Below, in pieces: positions 45,016 to 58,440 of a DNA stretch of 64,000 nucleotides. The position numbers and the translations under genes are program-made. The first letter of the stretch is position 1; each line of letters starts with the position of its first letter. Source of the DNA: Paralichthys olivaceus. Its lineage: Eukaryota > Chordata > Actinopteri > Pleuronectiformes > Paralichthyidae. Under the pieces are notes generated by a model. It ran no database searches. It worked only from the letters and a program-made list of their open reading frames with translations, and was not told the origin of the DNA. The stretch lies in NCBI RefSeq assembly GCF_024713975.1, contig NC_091096.1:17828458-17892457 (forward strand), written 5' to 3'.

Positions 45016-47339
45016 ATGTTGAAAAGGAATCCATTGCAAAACAAGGAGTAGATCTTTCATAACAGGAAAAGTTGAACAGATGGAAACACATAGTCAGTGT
45101 TGTTTCTGAACAGTGTTCACACAACACCTCTATCACAGAGGATGAGACGCTCTTAAAGTTGAAGAGAACTCTCTGAGAAACAACTATCTGTCTTATGCTT
45201 CCCCCAACAATAAATCAAGTTGACGTTGAAAACTGAACAATCAGGATGAAAGCATGCAGGTACCTGTGGCGTATTCAGGTGTGAAACAGTTAAATGTAGC
45301 CTTTGAAAGCCTGCCAGGCTACAGCTGTGTTATTCTCTGACTCTCATCATTGTTCAGTGATGAATATAAACCCTCTCCACAGCTATACGAGGGTCATTTA
45401 GTCACATTTTTGGACAGCCTTTGATTTTCAGGCCATTATTTTTAACCGTCTGAAAAGGGGCAATTAACCTACTGCTTGACGCAAATGCTTTTACCCAGCA
45501 CTTCTTTATATTTTTCTGCACAATTCATTGAAGGATAATAGAAAAAAAAAAGTATTTTAAATTGCAATGTGATTGGCTGGGGACACACAACAATTGAATG
45601 TGGAGGAGAAAAAACTGAAGATTACTGTTGAAGTAATGAACTAAATGTCACAATATCTTCTGTACAGTGGGCCTGAAGTGCAAATCACAAAACACAACAA
45701 ATTACAAAACAAATTGGCAAAACACATTTTGCTGTTAAAAAGACATACGTCAAAATCAGCAGTGGACATTGTCGATTAACAGTCCCTGTCATTCCTGCAG
45801 CTTCCTGCCGTTGTGTTTTTTATTTGCTATTGATGTGTTTTGCACTTTATGTCCACCTTTAAGTCCTATAATGAAATGTACATGTACAACTGTTTCTACA
45901 CAAAGACTGGGACATACAGTATGTTCGTCTCTTGCTCCTCTTAAACTGACTGATTTCAACTAATGCTCACTATATACATACATACATATAGCATCCCATA
46001 CAATTGTTAGCACATTGGGGATACTATATTCTCAGCCAAAGAACAATTGCATACACACTACTTAGTCAGCAGAGCTCAGTTTTATTAAATTGTGATATAA
46101 CTGTCACACTGAATGTTATATACGTATCATGTTTTCATTGTTTGGGGACATTTTTAAAAGTGACAAAGAGTTTTTTCTATCTGAAGACTGAGATAGAAAA
46201 CCCTGTTGGAGTATTTTTTCACTACATGTTAATTAGCTAAATTTTGGATTAAGTTTCCACCAGATCAGGATAGAGGAATGTGTAGTTCAGATGTAGCTAC
46301 ACTCTCCACCACTAGATGTCCCTCTTGCTTTAGTCTGGAGGCAGCTGTGCTGGACTTGTGGAGTGTGTATCTGAGCCATCTGTCCATGACTTGTCTCTCC
46401 AGACCTCAGGTTCATCCATCATGTCCAGAGGTGCTAGTCTCTCTGAAACCAAACAAGAAAACATTTCTTTATTCCTCTGCTTCATCTGTCCTCTCGGCTC
46501 TTTCCTCTCACATTCTCCACATTCTCTCTCCGCCTCGTTCTCTCTCCGTCTGTCTCTTTCTGTCCCTCCGCCTTCGATAAAAGGATCACTTTACTGTTTA
46601 TACAAGGGGATTGGTGTTGTTAACAGGTGTAAGGTAATGGGATCCCGACTGGCAGCCAGGCACAGAGAGGGTCGCACCCCCTCCTCTCTCCAACACCAGC
46701 GATACTCCTCTGATGGATTGCACCCACCATTCATCTAAATTATGTCACTGGCAATGAGCTATCAGTTCAATCTGGCCTAAACGAAGCACAGGGTTTGTTT
46801 CTGTTGACACTTCCTCAGCACTCACTTCTCCTCCTGATTACTGTCAGGGCCTGTAGGAGTTACAGAGCAGCTCAGCCAAGTTCTGGGCTGGGTCCCTATA
46901 CTCTGCAAGTGTATGTGGCCCTTTTTTACTCTTTGCGCTGAAAAAGGACGTTGGCGACAAGGATGGCGACTTTGATTTTGCATTCAGCATCTACAGATTG
47001 CTGTTATATGAGCACATGTATTTACAGGCTGAAAATATACTGTGAAACTTTACTCCAGTGTATCTAAAAAATTGATTTTATCATTAACGTCAACAAGTGC
47101 AGTTCATCTACAGTTTACCACGACATGAAAGTTGAACCAGGCTAACACGACTGTGTAAATAGTAAGGTGCTTCTTTACTACTGCCATTTTAATCAGATCC
47201 AGCCATTTTGGATCCTGTGTTTCTCTTCTCTCGCAGCCTTCTCCATGCGTCCCCTCCTCCTCCTCCTCCTCGTGTTTAATTCCTTTTTCTCCTGTTGACC
47301 CTTAGAAATACTCCCAGCTGCAGAACAGATGTTGAATAT

Positions 47340-47364
47340 CTCTTTCTTTCTTTCTTTCTTTCTT
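47340..47364. repeat. CTTT tetranucleotide repeat
   Basis: (CTTT)6. Confidence 0.9.
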
Positions 47365-48689
47365 CATTTCCTCTCTTTCTATATAACTCCCTGATGACCT
47401 AGACAATGATTGAGTTCATAATTCTAGCCTCACAGCAGGACATACCAGGTAAACCATGATTACCATAAAGGCTGTAACATCATTAACACTTCTTACGAAT
47501 CTGTCTTTCTCTCTTCTGTCATTTTTTACCATTTTTATTTCACTCGATGTTTCTCTCAAGTTCACAGTAGGCCTAGGAATTCCTCCCTCCTGCATTCAGT
47601 GCTTTTGGGAAGAGGGCGAGTGCAGGGGGAACGCAGACGGGAGTGAGAGGGCCCCGAGTGCAAACAGCAAAGTTCGGCTCTGCTCTTTCCTCTCATTGAG
47701 TAAAATTATTCCTCAGGAAAGAAAGAGTTTGATTCATTGAGAGAATTCCTGAAGTTGATTATTTGACCATTTTGCTCATGTGGCTTCATTTATCACGTGA
47801 AGCTTGTTGAAGATGAAGTTAGGTCTCTATTTTACTGGTGGTTAAAAAACGCCTCATGGCTCAGACTTCTTCACTAGATGTGGGTGTAGAAAAGCAAACA
47901 AGCAGAATTTGAGAATAGGCAGAATTAAGAGAAGGCGCAGCCATTACTCTGGTTTTGTGATTTGCTGGTTAATTGAGCCTATCCAACACATTGTTAGCTT
48001 GTTATTTCAGATAAACAACCCAATAAATGTTCCCTAGATTACATTATTACAGCTGTAAAAATGTACCCAGGGAATCGGATCCTCGATATAAAAATCTTGT
48101 GATCATGCCTCCCCCATCCTCGTTGTTTTTTATTGAGTTCTTCTTCCACTGGAGCCAAATATAGAATTAAAGCCGCACTGATAGAAATAATACGCAATAC
48201 TTAGTTTTGAGTCTACACTCGCAAGTGCTTTAAAATGCACATTTTACTCATGCCTGACAGCAAGTTCACAAGACTTACAAAAGAAAGCCCTTTCACAACA
48301 TTTGCGTCATTCTTTTGATGTCTAGACATTATATGTTTTTCTTTTTTTTCTGAGGAACTAAAAATCCTCCATCTGACAGGCTAGTGTGTCATCTCCTAAG
48401 AGAGAGGTACTTGACTGAAGTCACTGTGTAGACAGTACAAAGCTCCAGCATTGGTCCATATTCATGAAGGTGTAGCTATTACTGACATATTTTCTTATGG
48501 GAACAAATCACCACTAGGCCATGGAGAAGCTGCGGTGTAGACTATACAGTCTCTGGAGCTTTGTCACATCCAGCTGATCTGAGTCCAGTCTTTGTGCCTA
48601 GTTTTGTCATCTGAGGAAGTTCCCATGGATGGGACAGTTTTCGGTCCCCTCCCTCAGCAGAGTCAGCGGGTGGATGGTAAGAGGGGAGG

Positions 48690-48690
<1 letters not shown>

Positions 48691-48734
<44 letters not shown>
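48691..48734. repeat. GT microsatellite
   Basis: (GT)22. Confidence 0.95.
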
Positions 48735-48736
<2 letters not shown>

Positions 48737-49657
48737 CAGGGGTTGGGCTGACAGGAGCGAGGATGTGAGGTGAAGATCAATGAGGTTTGAAAGCAAAATA
48801 AAGTGCAGAAGTCAAAGAGAACTACAGAGGGAGCATCTGTTGTGTCTTCTGTTCGCAGCAGTTCAGGGTTTTGGCCTCCAGTGCGTCAGGGTTCAATCTG
48901 AATCCCATGATCTATTTCTGGGAGGTGTGGAAATGTCAAACGATGTGATTCGCAGACAAATCTCTTCTTTTGTATTAAATTAAGCATGCGATTCTTTCTC
49001 TTCCTTTTCCAAACTACAAATTGTCACAACATAGCGACAATAGAGGGATTACATCAGAAAACCTCCAGAGAGGAGACACACATTCACAGAGAAAACTTTT
49101 TTTGTATAAATCTTTTAGATTACTCCTGCCATATTTATACAGTATTCCTTTTTCTCCGTGAAGTTACGATGGTTAAACAGACAAGCGTTTCATTTGATTC
49201 CAGCAATTAGTCAGTACCAAGGGTGAGTTTTCACAAATGCAAATAAGCAGACAAGTGTTTGCTGACCACTTCCAAACATATGACCTTAACAATGGTGCTA
49301 TTGATCAGTTGCACCACTTGTTTTTCTTGTGTTTGTTGAGACCATTCCTCTCTTTGCCAATATCCCTCCCTCCTGCAAGATGACATTGAGCATGCGACGG
49401 GTTGCGCACACACGAGAGTGAGGGTTAGCAACAAGTCAATAACTGAAACACAGCAGAACAGTGAAGGTTGTGGAGGTGTTGTATGCATGCAGACTGCTAA
49501 GTGCGAGTCTACCTGTGAGCATTAGTGCTCTTGCATGGCAGGCTTCTGTAGTCTGTTACAGGGCCCAGGTATTCCTTCTCTACCTCATTAGTACTGATTT
49601 ACGCCACGGCAAGGTGGAGGCAGGCAGGATGGACCTCCCACCTCCCCCCGCTGTTTA

Positions 49658-49681
49658 TACACACACACACACACACACACA
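49658..49681. repeat. CA microsatellite
   Basis: (AC)12, followed by a pyrimidine-rich stretch. Confidence 0.9.
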
Positions 49682-49852
49682 GCCCTGTACTCCTACCTCT
49701 CTCCCCTTTTCCCTCCCTTCTCCCTATCTCTCTCCTTCTCATTCTCCTGCCGTGCACAGACAATGGGGCCCTGGAGAATACCGGCTTGTGCTGAATTATT
49801 CAAATCAGCAGTGGCAGCAAGCCGGAGAGCAAAGGAGAGAGGCAAAGAGGTG

Positions 49853-49858
<6 letters not shown>

Positions 49859-49886
<28 letters not shown>

Positions 49887-49960
49887 CAGATGATAGGAAG
49901 TGGATGTGGAGGGAGAGAAGCAGACAAGAGACAGAGAGAGAGAAAGAGAGAGAGAGAGAT
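49859..49960. repeat. GA-rich low-complexity tract
   Basis: Two (GA)n runs (49,859-49,886 and 49,931-49,960) with related sequence between. They produce spurious Arg-Glu frames. Confidence 0.9.
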
Positions 49961-50172
49961 TGATAGAGAGAAAGGCATTGTAGAAGTGGTGGATCTCGTT
50001 TCTGCATGCAAATAGCCTCTTGCTCCTCTTTCGCTCCCACTCTCTCTCTCCCCCCCTCTAGTCACCCCCTGCCCTTCACTGCTTCATTAATACACATCTG
50101 TACCCCAGCCCTCCCATCCACCTCCTGCCTCTGCTCGCTCCTAGTGAGGAGGAGAGAAACAGAGGAGAGGGG

Positions 50173-50219
50173 GGAGGAGGAGGAGGTGATGGTGGTGGTG
50201 GTGGTGGTGGGGAGGGTGG
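50173..50219. repeat. GGA/GGT low-complexity tract
   Basis: (GGA)n running into (GGT)n. Confidence 0.9.
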
Positions 50220-50526
50220 GAGGCGGGGAGGCACTCGACAGCAGCAGCACGCTGTTGGCAGGAGGAGAATGCGCCGGTAATTAGCCAGCACCGGTACAGA
50301 CGGAAAAAAAACACAAAAAAAACAGGAAGGAGAAAGGAGAAGAAGAGGAAAGGAGAAAAAAGAGCAAAGCTCTGAAAACAAGTCTCCTGCCAGGCTGAAC
50401 TCCCCAGAGGCGAGACCTGGACATGACGGTGTGCAGTCTGGGAACAAAGGAAGGAGAGAAGAGCTGGGGAAGAGATGGGAGGCTGAAGAGTGGGCCCATG
50501 ACAGCACCTGCAGAGATGGAGAATGT

Positions 50527-50529
<3 letters not shown>

Positions 50530-50561
<32 letters not shown>
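50530..50561. repeat. GT microsatellite
   Basis: (GT)16. Confidence 0.95.
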
Positions 50562-50563
<2 letters not shown>

Positions 50564-50739
50564 AATGTAGGCACTATTTTCTTTCATTGTTTATGCTGCT
50601 CAGTGAAGGATACTGTCAGATGTACAGATACAAGATTCATCACCAGAATTTCTGCCTTACACTGTAGGGTAACAACTATGTTTATTTGACTCATATAAAA
50701 AAATAATCTCTTTCAAAAATTACAAAGATATTCAGCTGT

Positions 50740-51240
50740 CAGGATCTCCTGTCACAATCCCTCTAATGCTGATTGGCTGTCGGCATCCACTTCCACACCT
50801 CGCTTCACCGAGGCTGCACAGCATCACATATTTAGATATAAAGCCAAGAGAGGCCAAGGTTTACATCTGTTATTAGGCAATCCATGCAGCATAAGTTAAT
50901 TTACAAATCATACTAATAATAATCTTAATATTCTCCCTAGCAACATAGCTGTTGAACGGGTTGCTAGGCTACATAGTGGTAAATGGTGTCTGGCAAAGCA
51001 GATGATATTTGAAGTGGGCTGTTTATGAATTTACTTTAAACATGACTCAGCTAATCACCATTATCTATGCAAACATGTTACAGACAGTTTAGTCACGATA
51101 ATGCTAGAATGGCATCTCCTGAGGTCGTGAAGGTTATTGTGATATGGAGAAGGTATCTCTCCGCCTGGTGTCATCAGATGGTAATGAACTTAAGAAGGTG
51201 ATGAAGAGACTCTGACCTGCCCTCACTAATTTGCTAAAAG
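50740..51240. promoter_or_regulatory. candidate conserved non-coding element
   Basis: Complex, repeat-free sequence (TAATGCTGATTGGCTGTCGG, CTCAGCTAATCACCATTATC, GTCACGATAATGC) between simple repeats. Inferred only from composition and homeodomain/CCAAT-like cores. Confidence 0.25.
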
Positions 51241-51989
51241 CCTCTAAATTTTGCTGGTGATTTTTTAAATGTATACTTTGAAAAATATGAGTAAGTGGAG
51301 ACAAAGTGTGTATGGGGGAGAGAGGGAGAGAGAGAGAGAGAGAGAAGAGTTGACCCCTGAGTCCTCTGTTAGCCTCATTAGTGAGAGGACTTGGTTCATT
51401 AAATGATGAGAGCGAACTGTGTAGTCTAAGCTCAGATCACACACTAAGAGCCTGCATGCCCATGTTTTATTTCACTTCATTTAGTCTGAAACTTTGATGA
51501 AATATGATTTAAACAAAGAAATCCTCACACACCTGAGATCTGTACTACAGAGCAGGTTCAATATACCAAGGATTTCTTTGTTATCTGGCTTCACTAAACC
51601 AAATGCAATCAAGCTCAACCTGAGCTGCTCTCAGACCTTTCAGACATGTGCTAAACTCTGAATACTCTCCTGACATTCTCTGGAGGGTCCAGAACGCAAT
51701 GTCCGAGTCACTTGTTCTAGAGTTTCTCCTGCCAGCCCCCCGATAAAAACACTGCATCATTTCTGAGTGATCCAATGTGCAAGCAGCTGTGTTGACAATG
51801 TTTCTAACGTGCAACGGATGCAAAATGTCAACTTTGAAGAGGTAGCATCTCTGCAAATGTTTCCATATCATACTTATGTACATTTTCTGAACATGCAGCT
51901 AAGTCCAACTTCCGTAAGTAATACAAGCAGTAAGACAAACAGCATGGGAAGTGGAGGTCTGACATGTTTAATACGTCAAAAATCACAGT

Positions 51990-52345
51990 TTAAAGACGCT
52001 GAACAAGGCTCCTTCCTCACTATCATTGATGTGTGGTGGCCTCTCATGACTTGGCCGTGGATCAATTCTTCCCCCCGTGCCTGAGAGCGTCAGGCCCTTC
52101 CAGCCGTGCAGAGCCCCAGGAGAGACTGGCTGTGGTTTGACGTGCTCCGTGCTTCCCTCCAGCAGCAGCCTTGGCATGAGCCAGCCAGCCTGCCCGGCCT
52201 CCCCACACACCGTTTGGAGAGTCAGCCCACCGTGCTCTACTGGGACCTGGGCTTGGCAGTGATGGTTATAGGGCTCAGATTGGCGGTTGATGGGGCCTTC
52301 TGCCTGGCAGCCCCATGAGGGCAAGTAGAGGGGGTAAGGGAGACA
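51990..52345. promoter_or_regulatory. candidate conserved non-coding element
   Basis: A 350-base GC-richer block that is open in several frames on both strands, including 182 codons on the minus strand, yet with no recognisable protein and no clear splice borders. Its even composition suggests constraint of a non-coding kind, but an unknown exon cannot be excluded. Confidence 0.3.
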
Positions 52346-52559
52346 GGTGTGTTTATGTTCCACTTGTTGCCCCTCACCCCACCCCCACCCTCTGGACAGA
52401 TGCCCATAACATTGATTTTTGGAAGTCAGAGAAGTCAGAGTCGGAGAGTCAGTCAAAGGAAACAAAGGGAGGCGTGGGTTGAAGGGGGAGAAAGGAAAAT
52501 ATGATATGATGGTCTCTAAAAAGCTGCTCAATAAAAAATCAATAGGAGTCCTGTAGAGT

Positions 52560-53000
52560 GTGGCTCTAGATAAAGGCCCCCCTTCACATACGTAGGCCTG
52601 TGCATACGATTTCCTCCGCTAACATATTCCCAGCCTAGGGCGAGAAACACTCTTCCAGGAAATCCATTTTCCTTATATCTCTCTGGGCAGTTTGAGCAGT
52701 CCCTTCATGGTCATCAGAGTCTTTTGGAAAATGATATGAATATTACACCATGGTGTTGGAAGAAGCATTATGCAGAGTTGACGACTGAAGCGAAGTCAAG
52801 CCGTTCGGCTCAGCAGGTTGAATGGCTTTGAGTAATCAGAGTTTGGGGATTTTAATTAGGACAATTAAGTCCTAATTACAATGTAAACACATTGTGCTGC
52901 CAAAACCCCAGACCCCCAGAGTGAGGCCTCTGTACCGAAGCCTCCCATTCTGCTCCGCTGTCTAAAGAACAGCATGGCCCCCATGCTGGACAGTAAATGC
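52560..53000. promoter_or_regulatory. candidate conserved non-coding element
   Basis: Contains TTTTAATTAGGACAATTAAG and TCCTAATTACAATG, a cluster of homeodomain-type cores, in otherwise balanced sequence. Confidence 0.3.
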
Positions 53001-54480
53001 TAAAAGAACTTGCATGAAACTACCTAAGAGGAGGACACTGAACCTTTAACCCAGAGTGTGTCTTGCACAGGACACAGATTCATCTGATATTTGAATGCAT
53101 CCTTAGAGTTTTATTTTTCCAAATATATAACTCAGTGTAAATTAAAAGCTTTTGTTGAGCAGGCTATGTGTTCTGTACCCGCTGCTTCAGTTAGTGGACA
53201 CACTGAAGAATTATGTCACGTTCATGCTGATAACTTATTCTTAAAGAACAATTCACCACTGGACTCTAATCATTGTCTGACTCACAAAGAACAGTTCATT
53301 GTTTTAAAGGATCAAAGTCTATGCAGCAGAACCAGAGTTTAAATCTTTTTTTATTTCCTGTCTTCTTTTTTTCCTTTGTAGTCTACATTACCTACTAACT
53401 GTCTACAACTTGTTTCAGTTATGCAACTGTGCAATCCAAGGCATAGAAAGAGACTTTGCTTTCATGCACTGAACTGTGGATATCATCTGAGTGAACCCAT
53501 GTTTCAGTTAAAGATTTCTCCATTGAGAGGGACTGAAGAGTTCAAATCCATTGAACTGCAATTTCTGAAAGGATTTGAAACATTTGTACAAAGTTTTTTG
53601 TCCTACTTGACAGTTTTTAGTTATTATATTTAACATTTAATATGCATAATATAACAGCGATTAAACATTACTGTCATGTTTTTATTCCTACATTGAATAT
53701 GGAGATATTTTCATTTAAATTATGAATAAAAGTGAGAGATCCTGTTCATTCTGTACATGCAGTATATGCACTATAATGTGCATATACACACACATGTACG
53801 ATCAGGCTAGGGTGATCTTCTTTCTTCTTCTTCTCTGAAGAAAAGACAATATTTGGAAATATTTAAACACATTATCTATCATCCTATAGCAGCTGACAAT
53901 TAAATACTTTGATTTTCTCATGGGTTTTATGCCCCTGGTATCGTTTGTAATGTAGATGCATGCATGTGCACACATGGAGGTGTGTCAGAGTGGAGGTATA
54001 GCCCAGTGTAGCTATAAGTCAGAGTGGAATACTATTAAAACACTACTAATGCAATGCTAAATGCATTCATGAGAAATGTAATTTTCAGTGTGATACCAGA
54101 TTTTAAAAACCATGCAAAGAACACCACTCTATGTGATGACACCACTCTCGGCTGTAGCTGAATGTGAGCGAGGAGGCAAACAGACAGGACAGTGCCTGTT
54201 GTTCTCAGCTCTGGAGGCTCAGAGATGAGAAGGAGCTCCTCAGAGACGGAGCAGGGAGGTGACAGGGTGTCAGGGTGCTGTCACCTCCCACAGTCCCACA
54301 ATACTTTGCAGTAGAGAAAAAAAAAGGTTTGCAGAGGTCAGGGGGCCACAGTGTAAACAGTTACTGTTTCTCTTTGAGGGAAAAAAAAACTATATTCTGT
54401 GACATTTCAGGCTCAGATTTCTGTTGATTTTCATTCTTGCATCATCATCATCATCATCATCTTTGTCATAATTCATCATT
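53001..54480. other. gene-free, AT-rich DNA
   Basis: No exon recognised. Holds an ATC trinucleotide tract (54,440-54,461). Confidence 0.55.
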
Positions 54481-54569
54481 GCCTTGTCCTTTTTGGCAGC
54501 AAGTTCCATGTGGATGTAATCGGTGGTGGGCCTCAGTATGATGAGGCTGTAAAGTGTTTTCAGTCCCTG

Positions 54570-54960
54570 ATGTTCCCTAAAAACGAATTAACTCCATCAA
54601 GGAGGTTATGTTTTCTTCTGAGTTTGTTTGTCTGTTAGTTTGCAGGATTACACAAAAACTACTGGACGGATTAGCAGGAAACTCAGTGGAGGGATATGGT
54701 GTGGGTCAGGGAAGACACCATAAAATAATTGTGCAGATCTGAATCAGTGGGCAGATCCAGGAATTATTTTCACTCTCTTTAAAATTGTGAGATACGTCAT
54801 TATTGACATTCTTCTTGATTTCTCAGAGAATAATTAATGTATCTTGATGAAACAATATGATATTTATGAGTGTGTATAATTTGGTGCAGATCCAAGTATA
54901 AATCTGAATCTAGTGTATTTGAATGTGGTTTCACATGGGGACTGTTGATAAAGGACAATG
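54570..54960 (-). repeat. dispersed repeat, copy 3 (longest)
   Basis: On the plus strand it starts TCCATCAAGGAGGTTATGTT and has ACACAAAAACTACTGGACGG, a block I recognise as widespread in fish. From 54,783 to 54,960 it is the reverse complement of the copies at 26,036 and 44,853 (ATATTTATGAGTGTGTATAA, TGTGGTTTCACATGGGGACT). So the two shorter copies are truncated versions of this longer unit. Confidence 0.65.
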
Positions 54961-55659
54961 AAATGCAACATATTCTTCTAACTGCTGACTGGTTTACATT
55001 TGCGGTTCAAACCCCTGCTGTAGTCCCATAGGAGAAAATATGTTCTACATTTGTTGCGTGTTGGAGACCTTTCGTGCCAGTTTTGAATATAGCAGGGATC
55101 CTGGCTGCCCTTCCACACCAAGCTCACCTCCAGAACCACATAAGCACCCTAATTTTCATGCCACTTCCCATTACGCATGTCATTCCTCATGCCACAGTCC
55201 TGGCCAGCTGCTCCAAAGGGAGCGCAACACGAGGGCATGGGCAGGAGGCATTAGTGATCCCACTCATGCTTTGGTTTTAAATGCACAGTTATCTGTTTTG
55301 GGCTCTTTTTTCCCACCAACAGATAAAACAATTTGCAAAAATCTTTACATATTGTCAAAAAGAAGTGGTTTACTATGTGTTACCAAATAATACCAAATAT
55401 TCTAGAAAACAGTTTTATTTAAGTTTGTGGTATTTCTCTTGTGGTTTATTTTAATGTTGGAATTCTCAGTTTGGATACAACTTGACAAAACTCGCATTTT
55501 GGTTTCACACAGAGTAAAAATATGATCGCTGTTGGTTCAGGGCAAAAAGCAGTGTTAAGTACATGAGGAATACATCTGAATAGCTTGATATTTGACAGCT
55601 TTTGTTCTGTCTCATTACCTTTGCAAATGTAATCTAGGACTCAAAAAGTCGACCATCCC

Positions 55660-56010
55660 TTCGAGTGGATGTGCTCCCCTGTGATAGTATTTCCCCGGTA
55701 TGCTCTTTGCTTTCTGAAAATAGCTGGACCTGACAACTCCCCCGCCCCCACCTGCCACCACTTGGACAAAGCAGAAACTATATTCGGCAAATGAGGCAGG
55801 GAGTGGAGGCAATGGTTGACTGGTCCTAAGGTGAAGGCAAAGGCTGTGTCCAGAGGGGCGGGATAGAAGGAACCTGAAGCCTTCTCAAAATGAGACTATT
55901 TCCCAGCCATCATCATGATCTCACTTCTTGCTGGGCACTGGGCAGGTCTTGTGGAGCGACCTGTGATATTGTTGCCGAGGCTGACAGGCCGGCCTGAAGC
56001 CCCCGGAGGA
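55660..56010. promoter_or_regulatory. candidate conserved non-coding element
   Basis: Balanced, GC-richer sequence without repeats, with no coding frame of note. Confidence 0.2.
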
Positions 56011-56624
56011 ACAGGAGTTCTGTGCTGTGATACGGAGGTAATGAAACAAGAAATACACACAGATGCAGAAATGTATACATGACCACTAAAGGGAGGGACA
56101 GCAGGATATTTCATAGCTTTTTATTTCCACAAGCATGGAAAGCATATGAGACATAACCTCATTAACCAGCCACCATTTTTAAATCATTCTCACATTGTGA
56201 GTGTGTGTGTTTGTTTGTTTTCTGGTGGCTAGGGGACCAGTGAGATTGATGTGTGACTGAAGCCCACTGTTAACTGCTGCAACTATAATTACAACGAGCA
56301 TTTAATTGCAGACTTATTCATTAACGCTAAATAAAAAATATTATCTGTCCCTCATAATGAGGATGTACTGGGTGTCTATGACTGGAGAGCAAGATGTGGA
56401 GCAGGAAACTCCTCATTCTATTACGTAGACTTTTTACTTCAACATGATCATATTTTCAGTAAAGTTAATAAGGTGGAGGCTGAAATACACCTACTCTTCT
56501 ATAATCTAATGCACAGTCTTACATTAACTACAGGACTACTTGTAAGTGAACAGAATTGCTGATCCAGCTGTGTATGTAAAAAATGCACTGTATGCTACCG
56601 GCTAAGCAGCAAACAGCAGAGAGC

Positions 56625-56815
56625 TAAAGGCCCCGTTCAGACCCAGCCTCCGTCTCACGAGTGGTTCTGTTTAAAAGCCGATCACAAGTGATCTGGTTCG
56701 CATGTGGGCACATTCTCATAACAGTGTGACCATGAATGCATCCTGGGACACATCTAAAGGAGTGCCTACTCATCAGATTTCCTCCGGCCTGACACAGTGT
56801 CAACTTTGACCACCG
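56625..56815. repeat. possible degenerate teleost MITE
   Basis: GGCCCCGTTCAGACCCAGCC and GCCGATCACAAGTGATC resemble the 'gttcagacctgg ... gatcacaagtgg' type of fish element. Heavily mutated; right end not defined. Confidence 0.3.
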
Positions 56816-58440
56816 CATATTGATTTTCATTTTTTATGATTTAAAATGAGTAGAATCTTATTTCATTGTAAAAGCCACACATAGAAATGTGATTCGCTCA
56901 GCATCTCCTTGCTCTGCTCTCTCTCTCAAACACGCACACACTGACAATATGGCCGTTTGTCGTAGCTGGACTGGCTCAAAACAACTACACATTTGGTCTT
57001 TTCAAACGGCAATGATGTAGGTATTTATTTGCAAATCAGCAATTGGTGAAGGTACTTGAGCATTTAGCAGCTAAGGAGCCACTTATTTCCATCACGAGTG
57101 GGTAGAGACCATTGAGATATTAGGCTCACACTCCCCAGGCGGCCAATAATGAATAGGCAGTTGTTTGCTATCATATTTTCCACTTCAACCTGGCAACAAA
57201 CGTGTTGATATGTCAATGCTGTGTTGACAGCTTGTTTACACTGCTCTCCAGTGGCCTCAAAATCAGTTATTGCATGGTTAAGGTTTTACATCTTGGTTCA
57301 CTGCTTCTCTTCTGGTGAACACCAGCAACAATTAAAGTTGTATGACTAAGAGAATAATACCTCTGGTTTAGTGCTTGAAAAAAAAACCTTATAATATATA
57401 AGGGTTATAAACAAATTGATGTTTGATACTGAAATCAATCTCAGGAAGTGCGGTTTTAAGACAACTGTTACGTCCCTAAGATGTCTAGGGTATGAGGGAC
57501 AAACAATTAAAAATAAACCAGGGGAAAACAAGTGACCAGCAGGATGCGTTAAAGTAAAGTCACGTATTTTTATTAACAACCTTAAGATCTGCACAAAACA
57601 TTCTTCACAAAACTGAAGAGGGAATAAAACAGACAAAGAACAACTAATTGAAAACAATCTCAAACATGAAAACAAAACAAAAGAGCACTAACAGAAGTTA
57701 TTCAAAGAGTTCAAAGACACACAAAAAGCACCAACCAACTAATGCATACTAGTAAACAGTTCACTCGCAGCTTGTTCCTTGCTGCCACTTGGCCCACTGG
57801 CCACATCTGAAGCTCTGCTCAGGGTTTTATCTGCTTCTCCCTGATTTCAGAGTGGCTTCAGCTGTGCAGTGGAGGTGCTGCACGAGCACACACCTGGAGG
57901 AGGAGGAGGAGGAGGAGGGAGGGGGACGAGGAGGAGAGAGAGAGAAACAAAACACGGCACGTAACAACAACAATAAGTGTCACCAATGGTGTCAAAGGAA
58001 AGTCGACATTACATGAACGCATGGTCCTGTGTTTCACTAGTTTCTTTCATTTGTTTTTGGGCTCGGGAAAGGAATCTGAAAGTTTGAAGCATTTATCTAA
58101 TCTTGTTTTTTTCAAACAAAAGAGAAATACATGTGTTTTCTAGTTGAAACAGCAAGCTTGCGTCGATTATAGATTTTTCTTTGGCTACAAAGTACAGACA
58201 TTTAAGTAAAGATGATTACTCTGCAGATCAGCAGTCGTGTTGGCTGCAGCAGCTCAGATCACTTTTAGGGTTTACAGGCCCAATTTATTCCTTCTCAGAA
58301 AGTTTCTGTATAATATTCAGCAATGCTTGAACATGACTGGGCTGTCCCTGCAGCTGGACATAAACTTTTATCCATCTGAATAATCATCTAGAAACGTGGT
58401 TCATAAAACAAATTGTCATTATAAAAGACATAAAGACATT
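56816..58440. other. gene-free DNA
   Basis: No exon recognised. A GGA repeat lies at 57,896-57,920. Confidence 0.55.

Larger units (their letters stand above)
45016..49650. other. gene-free DNA
   Basis: No exon recognised. Holds a pyrimidine-rich stretch (46,480-46,575), a balanced piece at 46,600-46,745, a CTTT tract (47,340-47,364) and a GT tract (48,691-48,734). Confidence 0.55.

Noticed and set aside
49461..50587. Overlapping frames on both strands rich in Arg-Glu, Ser-Leu or His-Thr
   Set aside because: They are translations of GA, GGT and CA microsatellites.
51983..52531. 182-codon minus-strand open frame
   Set aside because: No domain, no family resemblance, no splice or start context, and other frames are equally open. 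Composition explains it.
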